Source: Pseudomonas viridiflava | GTDB lineage: Bacteria; Pseudomonadota; Gammaproteobacteria; Pseudomonadales; Pseudomonadaceae | Assembly: GCF_900580675.1 (NCBI RefSeq) | Contig: NZ_UTBG01000240.1 | Location: 1-63,982 of the forward strand | Length of the DNA stretch: 63,982 bases | Direction of reading: 5' to 3' | Shown: positions 8,391 to 15,478 of the stretch, in pieces | Layout: each line of letters opens with the position of its first letter | Position numbering within the stretch: position 1 is the stretch's first letter | Position numbers and translations under genes: made by a program | The notes under the pieces: generated by a model | Database searches by the model: none | What the model was told of the DNA's origin: nothing | The model's input: only the letters and a program-made list of their open reading frames with translations

Positions 8391-9689
8391 TTAATACGGC
8401 AGCTTGAAACGCTTGGTCAGGTCGCTGATACCTTCACGAATCGAGCGTTCAGTGCGACCGTCGAGGGCACCGCTGCGCACGCCTCCGAGCATGGCCAGAA
8501 TCATGTCGCCGATCTCCCGGAATTCATCGACGCCCATGCCACGCGAGGTGCACGCCGCACTGCCGAGACGAATGCCGGACGCCACGGTTGGCTTGACCTC
8601 ATCGCCCGGCACCACGTTTTTGTTCACCGTAATGCCGATTGCCTCCAACGCACGTTCGGCGACATTCCCGACCAGGCCCCAGGGCCGCAGGTCGATGACC
8701 CCCAAGTGACAGTCGGTGCCGCCCGACACGACCAATAGCCCACCTTCAGCCAATCGGCCGCACAGGGCCTGGGCATTGGCGACCACCGCATGGGTATAAG
8801 CGCCAAAGCCCGGTTGCAATGCCTCGCCGAGCGCCACGGCCTTGGCCGCAACGCTGTGCATCAGCGCTGCGCTTTGCAGGCCGGGGTACACCGCCGCGTT
8901 GATCTTCTGCGCAATGGACTGCTCATTGCACAGGATCATCCCGCCGCGCGGCCCGCGCAACGTGGCATGGGTACTGAGGGTGGTGACATGGGCGAACGGC
9001 ACGGGCGACGGATACGCCCCACCTGCGACCAGCCCGGCGACGTGGGCGATGTCGGCCATCAGGAACGCACCCACCTCGTTGGCAATCGCACGAAACCTGG
9101 CGAAATCCAGCACCCGTGAATACGCCGAGGCCCCGGCGATGATCAGGCGTGGACGTTCTCGTCGGGCGATCTGCTCGACCTGATCCATGTCGACCCGGTG
9201 GGTCACCGGGTCCACGCCATAGCTGAGGGCCTGGAACCAGCGCCCGGACAAGTTGAACGCCGCACCATGGGACAAGTGCCCGCCGGACTTGAGGTCCAGG
9301 CCCAGAATCTTGTCCCCCGGCGCCAGCAGCGCCAGAAACACTGCCTGGTTGGCTTGGCTGCCGGAATGGGGTTGCAGGTTGGCATAGGCACAGCTGAACA
9401 ACTGCCTGGCCCGCTCGATGGCGAGTTCTTCAATGGCATCGACATTGCAGCAACTGGCGTAGTAGCGACGGCCTGGATAACCCTCGGCATATTTGTTGGT
9501 CAGCACCGAGCCCTGGGCCTCGAGCACCGCACGACTGACCACATTTTCGGCGGCGATCAGCTCGATTGATTGCACCTGGCGCTGGCGCTCGGCGTCGATG
9601 GCACGCCAGACCTCCGCGTCCACCTGGGGCAGCGCGACGCCACTGACGCCTGGCAGCGCGTGGCCCTCCTGATAAGCGAAATGCGGCAT
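8391..9689 (-). CDS. SHMT-like protein lacking the PLP-binding lysine
   Basis: This 432-residue protein aligns with serine hydroxymethyltransferase over its whole length: VQSIELIAAENVVS, KYAEGYPGRRYY, LQPHSGSQANQAVF, ADIAHVAGL (PLP-ring Asp kept) and ASGIRLGSAA (carboxylate Arg kept). The Schiff-base motif, normally THKTLRGPRGG, reads THATLRGPRGG, and the codon at that position is GCC (Ala). The frame is intact and the rest of the active site is conserved, so this looks like selected divergence and not decay. The ATG at 9689 with AGGGAG 5 nt upstream is preferred over the GTG at 9695. It might bind PLP-amino acid adducts without a lysine, regulate GlyA, or act in an altered aldol step. Its function is unknown. 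Confidence 0.9.
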   Translation of the reverse strand: MPHFAYQEGHALPGVSGVALPQVDAEVWRAIDAERQRQVQSIELIAAENVVSRAVLEAQGSVLTNKYAEGYPGRRYYASCCNVDAIEELAIERARQLFSCAYANLQPHSGSQANQAVFLALLAPGDKILGLDLKSGGHLSHGAAFNLSGRWFQALSYGVDPVTHRVDMDQVEQIARRERPRLIIAGASAYSRVLDFARFRAIANEVGAFLMADIAHVAGLVAGGAYPSPVPFAHVTTLSTHATLRGPRGGMILCNEQSIAQKINAAVYPGLQSAALMHSVAAKAVALGEALQPGFGAYTHAVVANAQALCGRLAEGGLLVVSGGTDCHLGVIDLRPWGLVGNVAERALEAIGITVNKNVVPGDEVKPTVASGIRLGSAACTSRGMGVDEFREIGDMILAMLGGVRSGALDGRTERSIREGISDLTKRFKLPY

Positions 9690-9771
9690 GGTCACTCCCT
9701 GTGTAAACGCCCGATAACACGCCGCACTACCCTAGCCGCCTACGGGCCGGCCAACCATACCAGTTCGTGCC

Positions 9772-9787
9772 GGTGGTGCAGACCACC
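9772..9787. promoter_or_regulatory. GGTGGT-N4-ACCACC inverted repeat (candidate MocR site)
   Basis: This is a perfect 6-bp inverted repeat with a GCAG spacer; it contains CAGACCAC at 9779-9786. It lies about 83 bp upstream of the SHMT-like start and is related in sequence to the sites at 5618-5638 and 9850-9862. Confidence 0.45.
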
Positions 9788-9849
9788 GCGCTCGACGCTG
9801 TTGCCACAGCGCCTAACCAAGGGCAGACGTGGTGACATCCCCACCATTT

Positions 9850-9862
9850 AAAGTGGTCTGGT
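9850..9862 (+). promoter_or_regulatory. Putative MocR operator, exact 13-bp match to the benE promoter site
   Basis: AAAGTGGTCTGGT occurs here on the plus strand and at 5618-5630 on the minus strand, in each case oriented toward the downstream cluster genes. The flanks add a CCAC-N8-GTGG inverted repeat (9842-9857). The shared word links the oxygenase operon and the benE operon to one regulator. Confidence 0.6.
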
Positions 9863-10041
9863 GGCTTGGTCGACAATGGACTATCGAGCAAGACCATCGC
9901 CTCATTAAGCTCCGCACCGATTTTGCCACGCCCACTCCACAGATTTCGCCATGACGATTCGTACCGGTTTGTTGCCTCAGGTCGCCGCAGCGCACTTTCA
10001 TGGGCCTGACCGTTGTGCTGACTCTGATGCAGGAGCGTTCC

Positions 10042-10089
10042 ATGGCCAGGGCAAGAAAAATCATGGTTCTGCACGTGGCATTCAAGTGA
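10042..10089 (+). CDS. Possible 15-residue leader peptide upstream of the oxygenase operon
   Basis: An ATG preceded by GCAGGAG at 6-nt spacing opens a frame encoding MARARKIMVLHVAFK and stops at TGA. It ends 148 bp before the oxygenase start. I see no strong terminator or run of one amino acid that would make it a classic attenuator. It may be a translated leader or chance; the good ribosome site is the only support. Confidence 0.25.
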   Translation: MARARKIMVLHVAFK

Positions 10090-10237
10090 CCTGGGTCAAC
10101 AGCATCACGGTGTTTTTGCCGCAGACTTGGAGGGCAGCGTCCCGCATTTGTTGCGCTGCACGCTTCGCTTGTGCGGACTCGTCAGTTTGCAAGGACTGCA
10201 CGGTAAACCCGAACCCCTATTTCCTTGGAGTTAAAAC

Positions 10238-11200
10238 ATGGAACGTTTGAATTGTGGTACCGATGACGTGGTAAAAAACATGCTGGCCAAACTCTCCACG
10301 CTGTGGAAAACCCGCGCCGCCGTCAACAACCCGCAACCGAACTACTGGGGCCTGGCCTTTGATGCCGATAAGCACGACTTCAGTCTGTCGCTGCTACCAT
10401 TTCGTCATCACCAGGCCTGGCTCGAAGCCCCTCAAGACCTGCAATCCAAATGCCTCTCCTATGCGTGGGGCATCTACAACCTCAAGACCATCTACATCGA
10501 ATGCGATGTGGTCGTGCCGGCCTGCGAGGACATTATCAAGACCCCGCCGCCGAGCAACAATCGCGCCCTGCTGCAAGACGTGATGTCTCAGGCACTGCTC
10601 GATGAAGCCCTGCACACACGCATGTCCATCATGGCCTGCAACTATATCTATGACATGCGCAAACTCACGCCGCTGGACTTCAGCGCCTTCAACCTGGTGA
10701 CCTGGCGCGAGGCCCTGCTGGCCAACTGCACTGCCGAATGGGAGCGCCGCCTGACCCGCTTCGGCGTCGCGTGCGCCAGCGAAACGCTGATCACCGACTA
10801 CCTCAAGACCATGGCTGAGGACGCCAGCATTCAGGCGGTCTGCCATGAGGTCACGCGCACCCATGCGATCGACGAATGGAGCCATTCCAGCGTCTTCAGC
10901 TTCGTCGCCTCCGACATCGTCAATGGCCTGAGTCGCAAGGAACGCGAGTACCTGCGCTCGATCATCCTGCGCACGGTGCAGATGTTCGCCAATAACGAAA
11001 TGGGCGCATGGTCCACGGTGTTTTCGCTGCTGGATTTCCCCCATGCCGGCGAGATCCTGCATGACGTGGGCGACAACAACGAAATCAGCGTTTACACCGA
11101 TTCGCTGGAAGCCCTGATAGACCGGATCGGCTTGACCGGCAACGGCCTCAGCAGCGCCGAGCACGCCATTGAAACCTTAGGCGAGAAGGCCCGCGCATGA
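10238..11200 (+). CDS. AurF-like non-heme di-iron N-oxygenase
   Basis: This 320-residue protein belongs to the AurF (p-aminobenzoate N-oxygenase) family of ferritin-like di-iron enzymes, which oxidise amines to hydroxylamines and nitro groups. The likely ligands are E88, E123 and H126 (DEALHT), E182, and H209, E213 and H216 (HAIDEWSH). Their spacing nearly matches the seven AurF ligands as I recall them (101, 136, 139, 196, 223, 227, 230). TTGGAG precedes the ATG. The stop overlaps the next gene by ATGA, so the reductase is translationally coupled and likely supplies electrons. The substrate is unknown; no aromatic amine pathway is visible, which leaves amino acids or imported aromatic amines open. 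Confidence 0.85.
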   Translation: MERLNCGTDDVVKNMLAKLSTLWKTRAAVNNPQPNYWGLAFDADKHDFSLSLLPFRHHQAWLEAPQDLQSKCLSYAWGIYNLKTIYIECDVVVPACEDIIKTPPPSNNRALLQDVMSQALLDEALHTRMSIMACNYIYDMRKLTPLDFSAFNLVTWREALLANCTAEWERRLTRFGVACASETLITDYLKTMAEDASIQAVCHEVTRTHAIDEWSHSSVFSFVASDIVNGLSRKEREYLRSIILRTVQMFANNEMGAWSTVFSLLDFPHAGEILHDVGDNNEISVYTDSLEALIDRIGLTGNGLSSAEHAIETLGEKARA

Positions 11201-12258
11201 ACGCTATCACCGATTTCAAGGCCCTGTGCGAACACGTGAGCATGGAAACAGCCAGCGTAAAAGTGCTCACCCTGCGCGTGGTGGAAGCACCCGCCGAATT
11301 CCTCGACAGCCTGGAGCCAGGCAAACACGTGGCCCTGCACGCCGCCGACACGGCGGGCACCCATCACCAGCGGCTGTATTCGATCACCCGCAAGCACGGC
11401 GCCGACCGCTTCGATATTGCGGTCAAGCGCGAAGGCCATGGCGGGGTGTCAGACCAGTTGCACGCTACGCTGCACGCCGGCTCGGCTACCGCGGTGCAGT
11501 GTGTGGCCGGGGAGATTTCGCTGGCGTCGGTCCTGGGTTGCCGACAGGTCGGCATGCTCGCCGGCGGCATCGGTATTACCTTGCCGATTGCGTTGCTGCG
11601 CGGCCTGGCCGAGCGCGCACGACGCGGATTGGCGGTGCCCGACGTGAGCCTGTTGCTGTGTGTGCCGTCGATCACCGAGATTGTGTTTCTAAAGGAGTTG
11701 CTGGCGCTTGAGCTGACCACATCGTGGTTCTCCTTGCAGGTGTTCGTTACCCGCGAAGCGGTCAACCGCAACGGACACTTCCGCGCCGGTCGCCCCCGAG
11801 CCCAGGACCTGAACCGGCTGGGTAACCCCGAGCGCGTGGTGATCTGCGGCAGCCATGGCTTCGCCCAGGGCATGCGCGAACACACACTCGCCATGTTCCC
11901 CGACAGCCACTTGCTGATCGAGTCATTCACGCCACCGGCCGCGCCGGTCACCACTGCGCAGCCTGAGGCTCAGGCCGACGCAACGCTGCGCCTGCACTTG
12001 AAGCACAACGATCAGGTGCTAGAGCCGGTCGCCGGCAATAGTTTGCTGGAGATGCTCGAGACCAGCGGTATTACGGTGCGCAGCCTCTGCCGAGCCGGCA
12101 TCTGCGGCCACTGCCGGCTGAAGGTGTCGCAGGGGCACTACACCCTGGAGCCCGACTTTTGCCTGACGGACAAGGACAAGGCCGAAGGCTACGCCCTCGC
12201 CTGCTGCACCTTTCCGCAATCCGGGACGATCAACGTCGACCTTTGCACCACGGCATGA
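11197..12258 (+). CDS. Flavin/2Fe-2S oxidoreductase (phthalate-dioxygenase-reductase type)
   Basis: This 353-residue reductase has an N-terminal flavin-binding barrel (RLYSITR), a central pyridine-nucleotide domain (MLAGGIGITLPIALLRGLAERA; VVICGSHGF), and a C-terminal plant-type 2Fe-2S domain with C298, C303, C306 and C336 (CRAGICGHC ... ACC). This domain order fits vanillate-demethylase or phthalate-dioxygenase reductases, which pass electrons from NAD(P)H to an oxygenase. It overlaps the AurF-like gene by 4 bp, which points strongly to a two-component system. Di-iron AurF enzymes often use generic electron donors, so a dedicated partner is notable. Confidence 0.88.
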   Translation: MNAITDFKALCEHVSMETASVKVLTLRVVEAPAEFLDSLEPGKHVALHAADTAGTHHQRLYSITRKHGADRFDIAVKREGHGGVSDQLHATLHAGSATAVQCVAGEISLASVLGCRQVGMLAGGIGITLPIALLRGLAERARRGLAVPDVSLLLCVPSITEIVFLKELLALELTTSWFSLQVFVTREAVNRNGHFRAGRPRAQDLNRLGNPERVVICGSHGFAQGMREHTLAMFPDSHLLIESFTPPAAPVTTAQPEAQADATLRLHLKHNDQVLEPVAGNSLLEMLETSGITVRSLCRAGICGHCRLKVSQGHYTLEPDFCLTDKDKAEGYALACCTFPQSGTINVDLCTTA

Positions 12259-12299
12259 ACACTTACCGCCTTTACTTCAACCATTGGTTTTTCCCATGA
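12255..12299 (+). CDS. 14-residue coupling mini-ORF between the reductase and amidotransferase genes
   Basis: The reductase stop (TGA at 12256-12258) overlaps an ATG at 12255. That ATG opens a frame MNTYRLYFNHWFFP whose own TGA (12297-12299) overlaps the ATG of the amidotransferase at 12296. The result is an unbroken ATGA-ATGA relay across a gap that otherwise has a weak ribosome site. It probably lets terminating ribosomes reach the next gene. The peptide itself is aromatic-rich, and a separate function is not supported. Confidence 0.5.
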   Translation: MNTYRLYFNHWFFP

Positions 12300-13006
12300 A
12301 AACTGCCATTGCATTGCGCCACATTCACTTCGAAGACGTTGGCACCCTGGATGCCGTCCTTGCCGAACAAGGCTATACGCTGATTTACATGGACCCCACG
12401 GTCGACGCCCTCTACAGCGAACCGGTGCTGCAAGCCGACTTGCTGATCATACTTGGCGGGCCTATTGGCGCTTATGACGAGCAGCTGTACCCGTTTTTGC
12501 ACGACGAATTGGCGTTGGTACGCCAGCGCGTTGCGTCCGGCAATCCCCTGCTGGGCATCTGCCTCGGTGCGCAATTGATCGCCCGCGCCATGCACGCCAA
12601 CGTCTACCCGATGGGGGTCAAGGAGATCGGTTTTTCACCGTTGATCCTCACTGCGGCCGGTCGAGACTCGCCGCTCGCCGCGCTGCTGGACACCCCCGTG
12701 CTGCACTGGCACGGCGACCAGTTTGATGTGCCGGAAGGCGCTGTGCTGCTGGCCAGTACCCAAGTGGGTGCGCACCAGGCGTTCGCCGTGGGCAATACGA
12801 TTCTGGGCCTGCAATTTCACCTCGAAGCTGATACCGCCAACATCGAGCAATGGCTGGTTGGCCATGCCAGCGAACTGGCTCAAGCCGGCATCGACCCCGT
12901 TGCGTTGCGCGACGAGGCCATCCACCTCGGCGACCGCCTGACCCGCGCGGCGGGGCACGTCATGCGGGCCTGGCTGAACAACCTGAACACGCCGATAAAA
13001 CACTAA
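12296..13006 (+). CDS. Class I glutamine amidotransferase domain protein (stand-alone, GMP-synthase-like)
   Basis: This 236-residue protein has a glutaminase-type triad: C89 in LGICLGAQL, and H175 and E177 in LQFHLEAD. An oxyanion-loop segment, ILGGPIGAYDE, lies before the nucleophile. Stand-alone proteins of this type hydrolyse gamma-glutamyl compounds or feed ammonia to a partner synthetase. No synthetase partner is encoded nearby, so it may act as a gamma-glutamyl hydrolase on a pathway intermediate. I chose the ATG at 12296; the ribosome site is poor and the mini-ORF relay just upstream may compensate. It is the third main gene of the oxygenase operon. Confidence 0.85.
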   Translation: MKTAIALRHIHFEDVGTLDAVLAEQGYTLIYMDPTVDALYSEPVLQADLLIILGGPIGAYDEQLYPFLHDELALVRQRVASGNPLLGICLGAQLIARAMHANVYPMGVKEIGFSPLILTAAGRDSPLAALLDTPVLHWHGDQFDVPEGAVLLASTQVGAHQAFAVGNTILGLQFHLEADTANIEQWLVGHASELAQAGIDPVALRDEAIHLGDRLTRAAGHVMRAWLNNLNTPIKH

Positions 13007-13083
13007 AGGTGGTCGGCAACCGCCCACCGCTGTGCACCGTGTAAAACCACCTGAAAAATACCGTCAAGGATGAGGAGTCAAAA

Positions 13084-13452
13084 ATGATCGTTGTTTTGTT
13101 TGAGTTACAGGCACTGCCAGGCCAGGGCGAGACCTATGTTGACCTGGTCAACAAGCTGACTCCGCTGCTCGAACCCATGGACGGGTTTATCTCTGTCGAG
13201 TGCTTTCAAAGCACGCTGAACCCCAAGAAAGTGATGTCAGTCACCACCTGGCGCGATGAGGAAGCCGTGGTGCAGTGGCGCAACGTGACTGCCCACCTGT
13301 CGGCCCAGCGCGCCGGGCGCGACAAAATTTTCGATGACTATCGCGTGCGCGTGACGTCGGTGATTCGTGATTACGGCCTGCGTGATCGCGAACAGGCACC
13401 GTACAACGTAGTGGTCGACGGTGAACCCGCCACGGCCGCGGCGGTGGTGTAA
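13084..13452 (+). CDS. ABM-domain (antibiotic biosynthesis monooxygenase-like) protein
   Basis: This 122-residue protein starts with a ferredoxin-like ABM fold (IVVLFELQALPGQGETYVDLVNKLTPLLEPMDGFISVECFQS, then VTTWRDEEAVVQWRN) at about residues 2-100. A C-terminal tail ends in an Ala/Val-rich stretch. ABM proteins include cofactor-free monooxygenases and heme-degrading enzymes, but many are of unknown activity. GATGAGGAG precedes the ATG. It follows the amidotransferase by 77 bp, and an AAAGGTGGTCGG word resembling the cluster operator lies at 13003-13014. It probably belongs to the oxygenase operon and closes the cluster. Confidence 0.75.
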   Translation: MIVVLFELQALPGQGETYVDLVNKLTPLLEPMDGFISVECFQSTLNPKKVMSVTTWRDEEAVVQWRNVTAHLSAQRAGRDKIFDDYRVRVTSVIRDYGLRDREQAPYNVVVDGEPATAAAVV

Positions 13453-13502
13453 CACCGTACGCTCGTCATAGTGTCCGCAAGAAGTCTGAAAGCAGCAGAA
13501 AT

Positions 13503-13528
13503 CTCGCCCCGCGATGTCGCGGGGCGAG
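13503..13528. repeat. Perfect 12-bp-stem palindrome (REP-like element or terminator)
   Basis: CTCGCCCCGCGA (13503-13514) pairs with 13517-13528 around a 2-nt loop, followed by CTTGCTTATT. The GCGAGCTTGC edge resembles Pseudomonas REP elements. It lies 50 bp after the last gene of the oxygenase operon and could end its transcript, although the T-tract is weak. Confidence 0.65.
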
Positions 13529-13685
13529 CTTGCTTATTCCATCTCTCGGCGGTCTGCCGATTCACATCCAATACCCTGTACATTGGCCCATCTGGTCCGC
13601 TCAGTGGCCAATGGTCAATTCGAGTCGAACCTTGCCGCCTGAATTTGATATCGTCTGCAAAAGCTATTGTTAAATGGAGCTAATC

Positions 13686-15449
13686 ATGGACGACGGTGCG
13701 CCCCTTCCCGAGACGGAGTCAAAGCGGCTGGAACGTGTGGCGCAGTTATGTGCGCGTGACACTCAAGAGGACCCTGTTTTCAATAAAATCGTGGCGATGA
13801 CGGCTGAATACTTCAACGCGCCGATTGCCTTGATTTCCATCGTCGATGAGCACGAGCAATGGTTTAAGGCACGCGTCGGAATCGAGGAATGTTCTACACC
13901 GAGAAGTGCCTCGTTCTGTGCGTACTCGCTGCTGGATAATCAGCCACTCGAGATCCTGGATGCGCGCAGTGACCCTCGTTTCAAATCCAACCTGTTGGTG
14001 ACTGGCGCACCCTTCATCCGCTATTACGCGAGCGCCCCGCTCCTGACCGATGACGGCTTATCGCTGGGCAGCCTGTGCTTTATCGATACTGTTGCGCGTG
14101 AGCCGATGAATTCACGCGACGCAGCGATGCTCAGCCACTTGGCCGAACTCGTGATGATGCAGATCATGGGCGTACGCTCCAGAAATTATATTGACCAACC
14201 GACCGGCCTTTTTAATCGCCTTCGCTTCGAAGAGGACATACGGGAAGCGCTCGGCCGCGGCGCAGCGATCACGATTTATGCGGTTGACGTCACCTCACCC
14301 AAGTTTCTCAACGATGTCGTCAAGGCGCTGGGTTACCGCTTTGCGGAGGATCTGATCCTTGAGATAAAAAGACGTTTGCAGGGGCTCCTGCCGTCTGGAT
14401 GCCTGCTGTACAAAATCAGCCCGACCCGCTTTGGTTTCCTGCTGCCGGGAAATGTTGAAAGAGAGACCATCAGCACGCGAATCATTGAAAACTTCAAGAC
14501 GGCTGTCGAATGCCACGGCATTCCGATCCCGATGCAAGTCGGGATCGGCGCCCTGCCGATTACCAGCAGCGATGAGCAAGACTGGCTGCGCCTGGTCATC
14601 AGCACTGCCGATGCAGCCAGGGACCGTGGCTTGGGCTACCTGCTCTATGAGCCCACGTTCGATGCCGCGCAACGACGGGCCTTCACCCTGCTGAGCTCGT
14701 TGTCGGAAGCCCTCCACGTCAACGACCAACTCAGGCTGGTGTTTCAACCGAAAATCAGTTTGCCTGGCGGTGCGTGCGCAGCGGTAGAAGCCCTCCTGCG
14801 CTGGGATCACCCCCAACTGGGGACCATCAGCCCAGCAGAATTCATACCGCTGGCTGAAAAAACCGCCTTGATGCCTTCCCTGACTTCATGGGTGCTGGGA
14901 GCGGTGATAGAGCAGGCCACTTTATGGCTTGAGCAGGGGCTTGACTTGAAAATCGCGATGAATGTCACGGTCGGCGACCTGGAAAGCCCCGCCTTCGTCG
15001 ACACATTAATCGATCGCCTCAAGGCCCGACACCTGCGTCCGGATCGGCTGGAATTGGAGTTCACTGAAAGCACGCTCATGACCGACCCAAGTGAAGTCGT
15101 TCGGCAACTCACGCGCCTGCGAAACCTGGGTGTCGTAGTCGCCATCGACGACTTCGGCACGGGTTACAGCAACTGGACCTACCTCACCACGCTGCCAACC
15201 AGCACGGTCAAGCTCGATCAGTCCTTGATCAGCAACCTGACAACCAATGAAAAAGACAAACGCCTGGTGAAAACCCTGATTGAATTGGCCAGCGGCCTGG
15301 GATACCGAGTGGTGGCTGAGGGCGTTGAAACCCGGGAGATTTTCAATCTGGTGAAGGCATGGGGCTGCCACGAGGCGCAGGGGTATTTGATCGCCAAGCC
15401 AATGCCTGCTAACGAGTTAGAGGCATGGGTTAGCCATTATTTACCCTAG
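13686..15449 (+). CDS. GAF - degenerate GGDEF - EAL protein (probable c-di-GMP phosphodiesterase)
   Basis: This 587-residue soluble protein has an N-terminal GAF sensor (about 20-160), a GGDEF-like domain (about 165-315) in which the signature is replaced by SPTRF, and a C-terminal EAL domain (about 335-580). The EAL domain keeps EALLRW, MNVTVGDL, LEFTES, AIDDFGTGYSN, KLDQSLI and VVAEGVET, so hydrolysis of c-di-GMP to pGpG is likely. The GGDEF domain is probably inactive or a GTP sensor. I chose the ATG at 13686 with GGAG 6 nt upstream. It faces a BdlA-like chemoreceptor tail to tail, which suggests a shared role in biofilm dispersal (inference). Confidence 0.88.
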   Translation: MDDGAPLPETESKRLERVAQLCARDTQEDPVFNKIVAMTAEYFNAPIALISIVDEHEQWFKARVGIEECSTPRSASFCAYSLLDNQPLEILDARSDPRFKSNLLVTGAPFIRYYASAPLLTDDGLSLGSLCFIDTVAREPMNSRDAAMLSHLAELVMMQIMGVRSRNYIDQPTGLFNRLRFEEDIREALGRGAAITIYAVDVTSPKFLNDVVKALGYRFAEDLILEIKRRLQGLLPSGCLLYKISPTRFGFLLPGNVERETISTRIIENFKTAVECHGIPIPMQVGIGALPITSSDEQDWLRLVISTADAARDRGLGYLLYEPTFDAAQRRAFTLLSSLSEALHVNDQLRLVFQPKISLPGGACAAVEALLRWDHPQLGTISPAEFIPLAEKTALMPSLTSWVLGAVIEQATLWLEQGLDLKIAMNVTVGDLESPAFVDTLIDRLKARHLRPDRLELEFTESTLMTDPSEVVRQLTRLRNLGVVVAIDDFGTGYSNWTYLTTLPTSTVKLDQSLISNLTTNEKDKRLVKTLIELASGLGYRVVAEGVETREIFNLVKAWGCHEAQGYLIAKPMPANELEAWVSHYLP

Positions 15450-15478
15450 CGCCCGCGGGCAGGTGATGACGGCGCTTT

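Larger units (their letters stand above)
9690..10237. other. 548-bp divergent regulatory region between the SHMT-like gene and the oxygenase operon
   Basis: No convincing long gene is visible here. The region holds two candidate MocR sites (9772-9787 and 9850-9862), a 15-codon reading frame with a GGAG ribosome site (10042-10089), and about 150 bp between that frame and the oxygenase start. A TTGGAG ribosome site precedes the ATG at 10238. The length is unusual for this compact region and suggests a long 5' leader or several regulator sites. Confidence 0.6.

Noticed and set aside
8391..9689. Reading the SHMT-like gene as an obafluorin-type L-threonine transaldolase
   Set aside because: Transaldolases of the SHMT family keep the PLP lysine as far as I recall, and the other obafluorin genes (NRPS, thiamine-dependent enzyme) are absent.
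9951..10250. 99-codon frame overlapping the oxygenase start
   Set aside because: Composition is irregular, it overlaps the strong oxygenase start, and no ribosome site or family is visible.
13003..13014. AAAGGTGGTCGG as a fifth MocR site
   Set aside because: It differs from the 13-mer by an inserted base and lies inside the operon; too weak to list as a site.
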